A stretch of DNA of 38,591 nt from Spirochaetaceae bacterium (GCA_031262035.1 JAISIL010000178.1:1-38591), one strand, 5' to 3'. Shown: positions 1 through 9,332, counted from the stretch's first letter. The notes: generated from the sequence alone by a model not told the origin. Numbers and translations are program-made.

Positions 1-2
1 TT

Positions 3-1202
3 ACCACAGTCAGTATTGCCGCTCCGCCTGAGGCGATAGGCGTTGCCCCGCCGGCAAACAGCACTCAGGGAGCATCTTACAGCATAACCGGGGAACTTCT
101 TTCCAATGACGGGGAAAGCCAGCTTTTCCTCTATTTACATGATAATGAGACAGAAAACCTTGTTGTTTCTGATATGCAAATCTTTACCGACACGGCAGGC
201 CTTGCCGAGTTTCTTCCCTTCCTTATAGACAGCCTTCTCGACCGGATTCCGAAGTATGATATAACATTGAAAGTTGCGACGGGCGGGGCAATACAGGTGG
301 ACGAGACGACGGCCGTTGAAGCCCCTGTTGAGGAAACCACTGATGAGGAAGCCGGTGATGAGGAAGGCAGTCAAGAGGAAGCCACAGTGACGGTGCGGCA
401 TCAGGGGGCGGGGAGTTTCGATATAAATGCCGTAGCGGCAGAGGGCTTTGAATTTGAAAAATGGGAAATAACATTTCTTGATTCAGGCGGCGATGAAAAG
501 ACGGAGGAACTGACGGATAATCCTTATAAAGTAGAATTAAGCACCGAAAACCAGTCGCCCGGGCCTGCAGGGCCAAACGACCAGTTTGCTACGATAGTGC
601 CCATTACTATTGAAGCATTGTTTAAAGCAATAGCGCCGCCTCCTCCTGTTGAACCGGTTGAACCGGCTGAAGCAACTGAAGATGTGCGTCAATTTAAACT
701 ATCGCTTGCTTATGCACCTGAATATGCCTTTCAGAAGAACCCCGAGGACCATTTTAGCGGATTTATTCTTCTGGGAGCCGATTTTGCCTTTGATTGGCTG
801 CCATTCCAGGGCAAGTGGGGGGCTGTGGGCTTTGGGCTTGACGCCTTCTGGTTCAGAATACAGGGTGAAACAGACTGGTATACCGCATATAGTGATGCCG
901 TCAATCTTGCACTAAAGATAAATTATGAACTTCCGCAGTTCAGGAACTTTATTACGCTAGGCCTTGGTATTGGGGGCGGTGCATCGTATAGCTTTAGCCC
1001 GGTGTATAAGAACAAAGCAGAGCCTATGGAACTGCCAAATGTGGAACCAGGCTGGACTGTCTTTCTTACCGGGGGGCTTGTGGCAGAGATGTATTTCCTT
1101 CCCTGGTTATACCTGAAACTGGGGGCAGATTATAACATTCATTATCCATTTGATAATTTTGGCTTTATAAGCATAAAAGGAGGTATTGGATTAAAATTTT
1201 AA
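3..1202 (+). CDS. Outer-membrane beta-barrel protein with acidic linker, 5' end outside window
   Basis: The reading frame is open from the first bases of the window, so the start lies upstream and only the last 399 or so residues are visible. The visible part starts with a Ser/Thr/Asn-rich segment. It continues with an acidic low-complexity stretch rich in E and T (about nt 300-390) and a segment around nt 420-620 with an FEFEKWEI motif, which resembles an InlB/Listeria-Bacteroides-type repeat. A short PVEPVEPAEA linker follows. From about nt 690 to the end it has alternating aromatic and hydrophobic strands, with many Gly turns, and ends GGIGLKF. A C-terminal Phe is typical of BamA-inserted barrels. 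The inference is a surface-exposed domain joined to an outer-membrane barrel. It may share a transcript with the lipoprotein genes downstream. The function is unknown. Confidence 0.7.
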   Translation, partial: TTVSIAAPPEAIGVAPPANSTQGASYSITGELLSNDGESQLFLYLHDNETENLVVSDMQIFTDTAGLAEFLPFLIDSLLDRIPKYDITLKVATGGAIQVDETTAVEAPVEETTDEEAGDEEGSQEEATVTVRHQGAGSFDINAVAAEGFEFEKWEITFLDSGGDEKTEELTDNPYKVELSTENQSPGPAGPNDQFATIVPITIEALFKAIAPPPPVEPVEPAEATEDVRQFKLSLAYAPEYAFQKNPEDHFSGFILLGADFAFDWLPFQGKWGAVGFGLDAFWFRIQGETDWYTAYSDAVNLALKINYELPQFRNFITLGLGIGGGASYSFSPVYKNKAEPMELPNVEPGWTVFLTGGLVAEMYFLPWLYLKLGADYNIHYPFDNFGFISIKGGIGLKF

Positions 1203-1287
1203 AAAAAATTCAGCAGGCAAGCAATAACTACCGCACTTTTATTGCACATACTTTAGTATCTTATAAAGGGGGGACAGGATTTAAATT

Positions 1288-2058
1288 ATGAGAAAAAAAC
1301 GAGAACTAATTTTATACCTGGGCTTCTTGTGTATGATACTCTGTATTTATTCCTGCGATAACCTGGGCGCTATGCTGACGAAGACCAGTGTCTCCTTACC
1401 TTACCCGCCGCTATCGGGGACTGTTTCGATAAGTCCGGGGAGCGGTATTGGAACAGGCTCAGTTTTACGGGCAGACCTTTCCGGAATGCACCTGGGCGAG
1501 GGGCCAGAGTATTCGTATCAATGGGAGGTATCGACAGACGGGGGCGCTACTTATGCTTATATTTCAAAGGCCAACGGCCAAAGTTTGCAGGTGCCAGGCA
1601 CCATAGCGCTTGGAGCATATATCAGGGTAAGTGTCCGTCTGGAAGGTTTTCGGGGGGAGGTAATATCCGAACCGGTAGAGGTGACAGATTCGCCAAACCC
1701 TGACCCTGGCGGGGGAACAGTCTATCAGATTAGCCTTGAAGCAGATGAAGCAGGGGACGGAGACATTTCGTATGTTGAATGGGTGCCCCGCTGGGCAAAA
1801 GCAGACGATGCTGATGTAGATATCATATTTACCATGAAGGAAGCTTACGAAGACTATGTAGTTGGAGACCATAAGGAGGACGATGTAGATGTAATGGACA
1901 CAACAAAAGGAATTGTCAGTGTGAACGGGACTACGGACGATAACTGGACATGGGATTATTGGTCGCAAACATTGACCATACATAAAATGCCCGGAAACAA
2001 TATTATCATAACCGTAAAGATAGTTGATTTAAAGAACGGAATTAATGTTGATTTATGA
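1288..2058 (+). CDS. Small lipoprotein with Ig-like domain
   Basis: The 256-aa product has a lipoprotein signal: charged RKKRE start, hydrophobic core, lipobox CIYSC with the acylated Cys at residue 23. Residues of about 40-130 read as an Ig-like fold: a GTVSISPGSG strand, then a SYQWEVSTDGGATY core motif with its typical Trp, then YIRVSVRLEGF. The C-terminal part is acidic and of unknown fold, with WTWDYWSQTLTIHKMPGNNIIITV near the end. That last pattern, ending in KMPxNxIxI, recurs near the end of the main frame of the next lipoprotein (KMPPNHVWIRI). An AGGA ribosome-binding site lies 8 nt before the ATG. The stop overlaps an upstream ATG of the next frame, so the genes are probably cotranscribed. 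It is likely anchored to the outer membrane. The function is unknown. Confidence 0.75.
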   Translation: MRKKRELILYLGFLCMILCIYSCDNLGAMLTKTSVSLPYPPLSGTVSISPGSGIGTGSVLRADLSGMHLGEGPEYSYQWEVSTDGGATYAYISKANGQSLQVPGTIALGAYIRVSVRLEGFRGEVISEPVEVTDSPNPDPGGGTVYQISLEADEAGDGDISYVEWVPRWAKADDADVDIIFTMKEAYEDYVVGDHKEDDVDVMDTTKGIVSVNGTTDDNWTWDYWSQTLTIHKMPGNNIIITVKIVDLKNGINVDL

Positions 2059-2102
2059 AGTTGTTTAAAAATGAAATTAATATAATAGAGGAGATGAAGA
2101 AA

Positions 2103-4049
2103 ATGAAAAGAAGAAAAATCGTATTTTCGGCAGCGCTTTGTCTTGCAGTGTTCTGGATGTATGCAACCTTTCAGAGTTGCTCTGTCCTGATTCTGCCGAA
2201 AGCGGAAAAAGCCGGAGAGGACTCCCTGGGAAGTGAAATTCTTCCCCAGGCGGAAATCGGAGGCGCCATTACCGATAATGGCGATGGCACCCTTACTGTT
2301 GAGTTCGAGATGAACGCAAACGGAGCAGACGCGCCGCGTAGTGCATCGCTAAGCCGCAGCCTTACCGGGGCAAGCGATGATAACATCGCCGAAAAAGGCC
2401 TGAGAAACTACTACCAACTGATTGCCATTGAAAAGCCTGATTCTGGTCTACCGACCAAGATTTGGGACTTTGATGAAGACGGGGGAGCAACTGCATCAGG
2501 CAAGCTGCGGCTTAATATGACGGTGAAATCCGGGAAGACCTATTACATTATGCTTCTTGGCGGTTATGAAAACGACTGGATCGGCACAAGTGACACCACC
2601 CATACCAAAGACCCGGTTCTTCTGACCGCAGGCTTTAGCGCACAGCCTATCACCCGGACAAGCAATATTCTTATCCCGATGTATCGGCTGGTCAGTTCCT
2701 TGCAGTTCCAGAGAAGGGCTAACCCAGGCACAATTGTTGACGGATCATCTGGTCCCCCCACAGTACCAAAAACAGGAACTCCGGGGTCAGGCGGCCTTAA
2801 AACAGGAGAGCCGGATCCTTCGCTGATAGAGGCTAAAATGGGGCCCGGCAACGAGCTTACCATAACAGGCGGTGCGGACTCGGTTTGGGACGCTGTTTTT
2901 AGTATTGGAACAACAGCGGATGATAATAAGGCGGTTACCGGCGACGGGCTTTACGGGCTTAAACTGGCTGAGGAGGCATTGAAAGGCGGGGCAGGCGAGT
3001 TCTATGGTGCAGGTTCAGTAACTGTTCAAGCTGGCAGTGTTGTTTTTTATGATGCAGACGGCACTGATGCTCTTAACTGGACAACAAGCGATGTCCGGCA
3101 TACCATTAGCAGCACCGTGTCTAACACCGGGGACATTGCGGTTCCTATTCCACAGATTGCCAATACAGCGGGCGCGGTGGGATACCGGCTACAGTATACT
3201 CCTTTTGGCAAGGATACTGCTTTCTGGGCCGGTTCAGATAATGACTTATTCCAGACGCCCGATCAGGCTACAGCGCCGGTTTGGTATATACAGAACGGGC
3301 TTACTATGGTAAAACAAGACGGCACCACAGACTTTATTGGTCCAGGTTCTGCAACTTCACAAGGGCTGGTGCCCCTGAACATTAAATCGGGAAATTTTAA
3401 TATTTATGTAGATGTCAACGACGGCGAAGCGAAAAACGCTACCAGGAAAGCGTATGCCTCGCTTAACGGCGCATGGGAATACACCGTAAGCAGCGTAGAG
3501 GATACCCCGCCTGACCCAACGGCGCCAAAGAATACTGCAGTTGCAGATGAAACCGAGAGAGTCACCATTATGCTTACCGACGACCCCATGACAAAGGCAT
3601 TATCTGCCGCTACCGTCTATGTGACTTCTATTAAATGGGGTTCCACTGAAGCAGGGGCAGAGGATATTAGCCCTGTAAATGATGGGAGTGCGACTTATTG
3701 GTATCAAACATTTCAAGGCGGTAACGATACAGGTAACCCGGATCATCAAGGCGGTTTAGAGGATAATCTAATGGGTACTAATGAAATAAGGCTCAATAAA
3801 ATGCCTCCGAATCATGTGTGGATCAGAATAGAGATTCAGCCAACTGTGTTAGATGAGGACCAAATGAAGCTTGGCGGCGCTGATGCCACTACCGGAGAAT
3901 GGGACACAGAAGATGAGTTAACCGGGATTAAATTGTATGACGAGGCTAATTACCAGGACATATTGCCTTCGCCTTATTACTACAAAACATATAATGCAAC
4001 TGCATCTCATACTATGATGCCACAGATGCTACCCCACTGTATGATATAA
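2103..4049 (+). CDS. Large lipoprotein, paralogue 1 (N-terminal part of a frameshifted gene)
   Basis: The start is placed at 2103 because GAGGAG lies 9 nt upstream; an in-frame ATG at 2055 would give an implausible N-terminus. The product has a lipoprotein signal with FQSC (Cys26). It is paralogous to the next two large lipoproteins. Shared blocks are GTLTVEF near the N-terminus, LRNYYQLIAI with IWDFDEDG, LRLNMTVKSGKTYYIMLLGG, GDGLYGLKLAEEAL, YRLQYTPFGKDTAFW and VWYIQNGL. The frame ends at 4049, but a coherent continuation exists in another frame from about 4007 to 4480. The gene therefore looks broken by an indel, or contains a sequencing error. Unlike its paralogues it lacks the VEPVETT-type palindromic insertion after the GTL block. 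It has no visible glycine-rich domain. Confidence 0.7.
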   Translation: MKRRKIVFSAALCLAVFWMYATFQSCSVLILPKAEKAGEDSLGSEILPQAEIGGAITDNGDGTLTVEFEMNANGADAPRSASLSRSLTGASDDNIAEKGLRNYYQLIAIEKPDSGLPTKIWDFDEDGGATASGKLRLNMTVKSGKTYYIMLLGGYENDWIGTSDTTHTKDPVLLTAGFSAQPITRTSNILIPMYRLVSSLQFQRRANPGTIVDGSSGPPTVPKTGTPGSGGLKTGEPDPSLIEAKMGPGNELTITGGADSVWDAVFSIGTTADDNKAVTGDGLYGLKLAEEALKGGAGEFYGAGSVTVQAGSVVFYDADGTDALNWTTSDVRHTISSTVSNTGDIAVPIPQIANTAGAVGYRLQYTPFGKDTAFWAGSDNDLFQTPDQATAPVWYIQNGLTMVKQDGTTDFIGPGSATSQGLVPLNIKSGNFNIYVDVNDGEAKNATRKAYASLNGAWEYTVSSVEDTPPDPTAPKNTAVADETERVTIMLTDDPMTKALSAATVYVTSIKWGSTEAGAEDISPVNDGSATYWYQTFQGGNDTGNPDHQGGLEDNLMGTNEIRLNKMPPNHVWIRIEIQPTVLDEDQMKLGGADATTGEWDTEDELTGIKLYDEANYQDILPSPYYYKTYNATASHTMMPQMLPHCMI

Positions 4050-4480
4050 ACCGGAACAAACCAAAGACTGATATTCTGGCCGCATGGCCGACAGTGGCGC
4101 CTTTTGAACCGGAAATTGTTACAGGCACAAAATCGCGAACCTTGGCGACAGGCTACACGGGAACAGTTACCTGGGAGTATCAAAAAGGTGATGGTCAGTG
4201 GGCAGGATTCTCGGACGATGCGGAATTTGAACCGACCACTAATTATAGGGCAACAGCTATAGTTAAAACATTGGACGGTTATATGCTGCCTGCCCAAACT
4301 ACTGCAAATTTTACACACAAAGATGCAACACCTTTGGAAACTTCGGTTAGTACCACACGCGGCTCAGGTTCAAACACCGATACTTCGGAATTAACAATGG
4401 CAACGGTGGTAATTCCATTTAAGGGATATATCCCCCGAGGCAACGACCTTGCCGGTATTATCGTAAACCTGGACGAATAA
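4007..4480 (+). pseudogene. Frameshifted C-terminal part of large lipoprotein paralogue 1
   Basis: This frame is open from just after a stop at 3992 and reads sensibly from about 4007: SYYDATDATPLYDINRN, then AAWPTVAPFEPEIVTG, an Ig/YTG-like strand pattern (YTGTVTWEYQKGDGQW, YRATAIVKTLDGY) and a short C-terminus. The upstream frame ends at 4049 in a poor tail. Joining the two around 4005-4012 gives one continuous protein from 2103 to 4480, and needs a -1 shift (equivalent to restoring one lost base). I see no canonical slippery heptamer in the overlap, so a mutation or base-calling error is more likely than programmed frameshifting. Separate translation from the GTG at 4094 is possible but has no good ribosome-binding site. 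The next gene starts 11 nt downstream. Confidence 0.6.
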
Positions 4481-4491
4481 GGAATGTATTG

Positions 4492-7400
4492 ATGAAAAAG
4501 TTGCTTTCCGGAACGCTATGCTTGTTGACTCTGGCTTTTATATGCATCTTGTGGAGTTGTAACCCGCTTTTGACTCCTCTTCCCCAGTCCGGGGAAGAGG
4601 ACCGGCCCGGATATTCCGGGCAAGGCGGCATACCTACAGGCATAGTGTATTTTCCGGAAGGCAGCGATACAGGGACACTGTCCCTCACGGTGGTCGAGCC
4701 TGTCGAGACCACCCGCTCTGTGGTTTCGACAGGCTCAACCACCGGGGGGCGTGCACTTGTCGGCGCCGGAGCAGACGATATTAAATCCGGCGACGGGCTG
4801 CGCACGCTCTTTCAATTGATTGCCATAGATATGGCAGAGAAAACAAAAATATGGGACTTCGACCAGGTGGAATTTTCCACCGGCCAGAGTTCCTGCGTCC
4901 TTAAAATGACCGTGCAGAAAAACCACAACTACCTGATACTGGTGCTTTCCGGCCACAAGGGAATGGCAGCAGAGGGAAACACCCTTCTGGCCTCGGGCTA
5001 CACGATGCAGACCATGATACCGGGGAAGGTGGTAACAATACAGATGACTCCGGTGATTGTGGACGCAAAGGTGGTCTACGGCGACCCTGGCACCGGCGGC
5101 ATTGTTGAAGCTCCGGCGGGCCAGACATCGGTGGTGCAAACATCGAGCAGCGCATGGACAGCACAATTCCGTGTGGGCAGCAGAACCGAGACCATTGGTG
5201 GCACAGAAAAAGTATCAGGCGACGGGCTTGAGGCTCTGCGCTTTGTGGAACATGCCCTTGCCAATAGTGGCGCAAGCGAATGGTGGGGCGATGGGCCCTT
5301 TACCGCAGTCAGTAGTTCCGTGGCCTTTACGGGCAGGGTAAATGGCGGGGCAACAAGTGTCATTACCGCAGTTGACAACGGCAGTGACCCATTCACCGCC
5401 GACACAAGCGACGGCGTCCACCTTTCCGCTGCAATCGGGGAGCCGATTGCAGACCTCGTGCTTTCAGATATTGATACAAACACAATATATTCTTTTGACG
5501 GCTCGGTGCAGCTCAACATCGGCTACCGCCCCTTCGGCAAGAGTGCTGCATCCTGGTCAGACTTCACCGACTTCCAGACCCCGCTCGCCTCTGCAAGCGA
5601 CAGCGACATACCATTGTGGGTGATTCGCAACGGGCTGAACGACAGCGAGCAGACAACGGGCACCGGTTTTGACGGCTTCGACGGCAGCGACACAAACGGC
5701 GGGGTGCCGGTGAGTTATGAAACACCACCCGGCTTCACTGTCCGAGGCAAAACCGTCATCTACAATGAGCCTCAAGCCTACCGCCTGTGGACAAACATGT
5801 ATGTGCAGGAGAATTTACTGGCCCATTTTGACGCTATAAACAATACGGGAAGCGGACACACAACTAACTTGAGTGATGGCTGGCAGGATTTGGTCGGCAC
5901 ATACTTTGGAAATGGGGGGAAAGCAATTCTGGGCGCGGATGAAAACCGGATAGCAATTCCGGGTGCAGATGGTATCGTATGGGGTAATACCTATTTGGAT
6001 ATTCAAAAAGTACAGGCATCGGTTAAATATCCTTTAATTTGGGGAAGTAGAGCTGGTGTATTTGATACAACAAAAACAATCGAATTGGGTAACACAAAAT
6101 CTGGAAACAGGCTAGTTTGGTTTGGCATGGCCTATCAATTTTTTGACACAGAATTAGAGGGAGCCTTAAACTATTGGTCGGGTGCTTATGGTGGTACTGA
6201 TCTACCATCTGGATATATTGCTGAACCCGGTAAATTCCTAACGAGGTCGCTCAGTGTGGTCAAAGATTTTTGGAATGACCTATATATAAACGGCTCTGAT
6301 AAGTTCACATCACCCAAATCCTTTCTTGATCCAATATCCTCGTATCAACAGACCTATTATTATTCCTATCATGATCCATACGGGACCTCAAAGCCTTCTA
6401 AACTCTCCTGTTTCAGGCTTTATGATGGGCAATTAAGCGCCGAGCAAAGACAGCGAAACGCCTTTCTGGATAACTACCGTTTCAACAATCCCGACGGCAC
6501 CAAACCTGCTCCCACCATATCGCTGTATCAAAACGATATAGTAGTAGCAAGCGAACAGAACCTTGCCATAGTTGACGCCGGAAATGAAACCACGCTGAGT
6601 TTTACCACCAATTCCCTCGTTGCCGGAGATACATACGAAGTCAAAGTCATGAACGGCGGCACAGTGATAAAGAGCCTGGGGACTTTCACCGTGCCGGCCA
6701 GCCCGGGGGATAATGACCCCACCCTGATTGTGGGAACATCCTGGCCGGTGCGGGACTTTGCATATACCGGCAGGGCGCAGGAATGGATTGTGCCGAAGAC
6801 GGGTAACTACAAGCTGGAAGTCTGGGGGGCCCAGGGGGGCGATGACGGCAGCGGCTACGGCGGCCTGGGTGGATATTCACAGGGCATTATCGCACTGATT
6901 GCTGGTGATAGATTGGACATATTTATAGGAGAAAATCACGATACTAAGGGAGGTGGCTCATTTAATGGCGGCGGTATTGGGTGGAGTGAAAATCCTATCG
7001 GCGGTGGATACAACGGCGGAGGTGCCACAGACATCAGGTGGCCCACACCTTACACCATCAACGGCAACCCTGCCAGTGATTCAAGAATAATCGTGGCCGG
7101 TGGTGGCGGAGGGTATGGTGGCAACAACCGTAACGGAGGTTACGGTGGAGGCTTGACCGGAGGCATTGGTGAACAAGGTGCACGCCAGGCTGGTGGTGGC
7201 ACACAGATCACAGGAGGCGCAGCCGGAGGAGTTCCAACTCCTAGTGGTGAGATTCCGGTTGTTGCAACCGGTGGCAATGCGGGTATCGGCGGCAATGGCG
7301 GAGCGAATAATGGTGCCGGCGGCGGTGGCGGCTGGTTTGGCGGCGGCGGCAATGCGGATAATCCCTTCGATGTAGGCAGCGCAGCCGGCGGCTCAGGCTA

Positions 7401-8532
7401 TGTGAGCGCCCTCCTGAGCGATGCGGAAATGATAGCCGGTAACAGCGACCGCTACACCTTCCCCAACAATGTCTCAAGCTACTACGCCACAACAGCAATC
7501 GACACGGCCACAGACTACAGCTTCACTGCCGGCAGCGCCACCCCCACTATGCCCGATTGGCACGACCCCACAGGCGCCGCCAAGGTCATCGGCAACGAAG
7601 GCCACGGCTACGCGCGCATCACCTGGGTGGGGCCGTCCTGGCCGGTGCGGGACTTTGCATATACCGGCAGAGCGCAGGAATGGATAGTGCCGAAGACGGG
7701 CAAATATAAGCTGGAAGTCTGGGGGGCGCAGGGGGGCGGCAATACCGCTGCCGCATATCTACCCGGAGGCCCTGGCGGCTATTCCCGGGGCACGGTAAGT
7801 CTGAATCAGGGAGAGAGACTCTATGTGTATGTGGGTCAGTTTGGCGGGAATACCCTCTCTACATCCGGTGGATTCAATGGCGGAGGAGACAGTAAGACAC
7901 ATGCTTATCCCGGCGGTGGAGGAACGGATATAAGGCTGGTGCAAACCGACACTTACACTGCAGCAAAGAGACTCATAGTTGCCGGTGGTGGAGGCGGGGG
8001 CAGCCATTTTGGCACAGTTTCCGGAACTTCACCTTATGGATACGGAGGAGGGACAGAAGGAGGAAGCGGTGGTTCGACCTTTTATCAGTTAAGCATAACT
8101 ATGACACAAGCTACAGGCGGAACCCAAGACTCCGGGGGTGAGGGGTCAATAGCTTCAGATAATATGTATGGCACCGGCGGCGCCGGCAGCTTCGGGCTTG
8201 GCGGAAACGGTGATAATATCAATCATGAGCCCGAAACCAGTAATATCTTTGGTGGCGGCGGCGGTGGCGGCTGGTATGGCGGCGGCGGCGGCTCAGCCGG
8301 AAATTACATTGTAGCAGGCGGCGGCGGAGGTTCGGGCTATGTGTTCACTTCGACAAGCAAGGCAAACTATCCGGCAGGCGCCGCTATTCCTGCCGACAGA
8401 TACTTCCTTACCGACCCCGCCCTGCTATCCGGCAACGAACAAATCCCCGACCCCCACGACCCCACCGGCACCACCGAGGTCCCCGGCAACACCGGCCACG
8501 GGTATGCGCGGATCAGATGGGTGGGGCCATGA
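4492..8532 (+). CDS. Giant lipoprotein, paralogue 2, with LamG-like and two ALK-type glycine-rich domains
   Basis: The 1346-aa product starts at the ATG with AAGGA 8 nt upstream rather than the TTG before it. The signal ends in LWSC (Cys23). Residues 60-90 contain a palindromic-repeat-encoded insert (VVEPVETT, then VVSTGSTTGG). Paralogue blocks follow: LFQLIAID, KIWDFDQ, LGYRPFGKSAASW-like, PLWVIRNGL. Residues of about 430-660 have the look of a LamG/concanavalin-like domain (ENLLAHFDAINN, then a region ending FRLYDGQLSAEQRQRN). From about 749 and 1048 come two glycine-rich domains, each starting WPVRDFAYTGRAQEWIVPKT, with KLEVWGAQGG, GGYS, a GGFNGGG-like loop, GGGGTDIR and LIVAGGGGG. That order matches the ALK/LTK glycine-rich domain family. 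The protein is probably surface-exposed. It sits in an operon with the upstream lipoproteins, and its 3' end converges with the PIN toxin gene. Confidence 0.8.
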   Translation: MKKLLSGTLCLLTLAFICILWSCNPLLTPLPQSGEEDRPGYSGQGGIPTGIVYFPEGSDTGTLSLTVVEPVETTRSVVSTGSTTGGRALVGAGADDIKSGDGLRTLFQLIAIDMAEKTKIWDFDQVEFSTGQSSCVLKMTVQKNHNYLILVLSGHKGMAAEGNTLLASGYTMQTMIPGKVVTIQMTPVIVDAKVVYGDPGTGGIVEAPAGQTSVVQTSSSAWTAQFRVGSRTETIGGTEKVSGDGLEALRFVEHALANSGASEWWGDGPFTAVSSSVAFTGRVNGGATSVITAVDNGSDPFTADTSDGVHLSAAIGEPIADLVLSDIDTNTIYSFDGSVQLNIGYRPFGKSAASWSDFTDFQTPLASASDSDIPLWVIRNGLNDSEQTTGTGFDGFDGSDTNGGVPVSYETPPGFTVRGKTVIYNEPQAYRLWTNMYVQENLLAHFDAINNTGSGHTTNLSDGWQDLVGTYFGNGGKAILGADENRIAIPGADGIVWGNTYLDIQKVQASVKYPLIWGSRAGVFDTTKTIELGNTKSGNRLVWFGMAYQFFDTELEGALNYWSGAYGGTDLPSGYIAEPGKFLTRSLSVVKDFWNDLYINGSDKFTSPKSFLDPISSYQQTYYYSYHDPYGTSKPSKLSCFRLYDGQLSAEQRQRNAFLDNYRFNNPDGTKPAPTISLYQNDIVVASEQNLAIVDAGNETTLSFTTNSLVAGDTYEVKVMNGGTVIKSLGTFTVPASPGDNDPTLIVGTSWPVRDFAYTGRAQEWIVPKTGNYKLEVWGAQGGDDGSGYGGLGGYSQGIIALIAGDRLDIFIGENHDTKGGGSFNGGGIGWSENPIGGGYNGGGATDIRWPTPYTINGNPASDSRIIVAGGGGGYGGNNRNGGYGGGLTGGIGEQGARQAGGGTQITGGAAGGVPTPSGEIPVVATGGNAGIGGNGGANNGAGGGGGWFGGGGNADNPFDVGSAAGGSGYVSALLSDAEMIAGNSDRYTFPNNVSSYYATTAIDTATDYSFTAGSATPTMPDWHDPTGAAKVIGNEGHGYARITWVGPSWPVRDFAYTGRAQEWIVPKTGKYKLEVWGAQGGGNTAAAYLPGGPGGYSRGTVSLNQGERLYVYVGQFGGNTLSTSGGFNGGGDSKTHAYPGGGGTDIRLVQTDTYTAAKRLIVAGGGGGGSHFGTVSGTSPYGYGGGTEGGSGGSTFYQLSITMTQATGGTQDSGGEGSIASDNMYGTGGAGSFGLGGNGDNINHEPETSNIFGGGGGGGWYGGGGGSAGNYIVAGGGGGSGYVFTSTSKANYPAGAAIPADRYFLTDPALLSGNEQIPDPHDPTGTTEVPGNTGHGYARIRWVGP
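4690..4742 (+). repeat. In-frame palindromic repeat pair (GTCGAGCCTGTCGAGAC family) inside lipoprotein gene
   Basis: Two 23-nt hairpins, 4690-4712 and 4720-4742, each have six-base arms (GTGGTC/GACCAC and GTGGTT/AACCAC) around a TCGACAGGCTC-type core. They are near-perfect inverted copies of each other with a 7-nt spacer, so the pair can form one longer hairpin. They are translated as VVEPVETT and VVSTGSTT. Related copies occur at 9552-9658, 13542-13564 and 34504-34547. Confidence 0.85.
6739..7737 (+). repeat. Direct DNA repeats of about 102 nt starting each glycine-rich domain
   Basis: Positions 6739-6840 and 7636-7737 are about 94% identical over 102 nt (six differences counted by eye). 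They encode the conserved entry strand of the two glycine-rich domains (WPVRDFAYTGRAQEWIVPKT onward). Sequence between them diverges much more, which fits recent duplication or gene conversion of the domain entry, and offers a site for domain loss or gain by recombination. Confidence 0.85.
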
Positions 8533-8549
8533 GGAGGCGGGGGATGAGG

Positions 8550-8939
8550 TTAGGCCGCTGGGATAGAGCGGACGGAGTAACCGGGGAAGGTGAAGTCAAG
8601 GAGATGAGGGTCATTGGAGATGACTATGGCAGATAGACAGATGGCGCTTGCAGCAATCATGGCGTCGGGTAAGAGCAGCTTTTTCTCACGACGGATAAGC
8701 ACGGCAATGTCGCGCATCTTATTAGTGAATTGCTTGCGGGTGAAGCCGGAGAGTAATCCCCATGCAGTATCTTCTTCTTCCTTGCTCATACCCGGTTTGG
8801 CAAGGCTTTCCATCTCCACTACATGGTTAATGTATACTTCGCGCTCTGGCCATTGTGAAAGAAACGATAACAGGTCTACCTGTTTATTCAGGTCCAAAAT
8901 GATGGCATTGGAATCAAGAAACAGCTTTGTTTTTGGCAT
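8550..8939 (-). CDS. PIN-domain toxin (VapC-like ribonuclease)
   Basis: The start is the ATG of MPKTKLFLDSN, with GGAGG about 7 nt upstream. The frame continues further 5' but that part reads as antitoxin-overlap sequence. The 129-aa product has the PIN acidic residues in order: D in KLFLDSN, E in VVEMESL, D in LLPDAMIAASA, D in VISNDPHLLDF. PIN toxins are Mg-dependent RNases that usually cut tRNA or rRNA. The gene overlaps the upstream antitoxin gene by 26 nt, as in type II TA operons. It runs antisense to and between the two giant lipoprotein genes, with only 17 nt to the stop of paralogue 2. All four catalytic acids are present, so it is probably active. Confidence 0.85.
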   Translation of the reverse strand: MPKTKLFLDSNAIILDLNKQVDLLSFLSQWPEREVYINHVVEMESLAKPGMSKEEEDTAWGLLSGFTRKQFTNKMRDIAVLIRREKKLLLPDAMIAASAICLSAIVISNDPHLLDFTFPGYSVRSIPAA

Positions 8940-9273
8940 TGATGGCCTCCTCCCAGGGGTCGCTGTAATCATCGCGGCCTTGTCTAATGTCTTCCATGAA
9001 GTTCACCCATGGATTTTTGGCCCATGCACCATGATACTTCTTCAAAATGCGATTCTGTCTCTCCACATAGGTCTCCTTCGGTTCTACGGCCTTGGGCTTT
9101 GGCTTGGCTTTACGGGGCTGGACTGCGGGCTGGGGCTTTATTTCAGCCAGGCGCTGTTCTATCTTGGCCTGCTCCTGCGCCATCTCAGCCTGCTGCCGGG
9201 CAATCTCGGCGAATTTGGCCAGCATGAGTGTGTAGATGTCATTCAGAGTTATGTCTTGTTTCGCTACCGGCAT
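8914..9273 (-). CDS. Probable antitoxin with coiled-coil N-terminus, partner of PIN toxin
   Basis: The 119-aa protein starts MPVAKQDITLNDIYTLMLAK. It continues into a Q/E/A-rich helical segment (about residues 22-46), a Pro/Lys linker (KPQPAVQPRKAKPKPKA) and a C-terminal helix with WVNFMEDIRQGRDDYSDPWE. No classical AbrB, RHH or Phd fold is obvious. The call rests on position (upstream of and overlapping the PIN toxin by 26 nt), size, and the acidic aromatic C-terminal tail typical of antitoxin segments that wrap a toxin. AGGAG lies 6 nt before the ATG. A truncated copy of the first 27 codons, with its own leader, lies at 14707-14787. Confidence 0.6.
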   Translation of the reverse strand: MPVAKQDITLNDIYTLMLAKFAEIARQQAEMAQEQAKIEQRLAEIKPQPAVQPRKAKPKPKAVEPKETYVERQNRILKKYHGAWAKNPWVNFMEDIRQGRDDYSDPWEEAINAKNKAVS

Positions 9274-9291
9274 AATGGTCTCCTTATGTTA

Positions 9292-9320
9292 AGTATAGCA
9301 TATCCCACCGGGTGTGTCAA
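9292..9320 (-). promoter_or_regulatory. Promoter of the PIN toxin-antitoxin operon
   Basis: On the minus strand TTGACA (9315-9320) is separated by 17 nt from TATACT (9292-9297). The predicted start is near 9285, giving a leader of about 12 nt that carries AGGAG. It overlaps the leader of the plus-strand lipoprotein gene starting at 9333, so the two transcripts diverge from almost the same spot. Confidence 0.7.
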
Positions 9321-9332
9321 GGGGCGGGTTTT

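Noticed and set aside
3990-4050. Programmed -1 frameshifting in the lipoprotein gene
   Set aside because: No X-XXY-YYZ heptamer or downstream stem is visible in the overlap of the two frames.
7140-7352. Proline-rich minus-strand frames opposite the glycine-rich genes
   Set aside because: They are the complement of GGN codons on the true coding strand and have no ribosome-binding sites.
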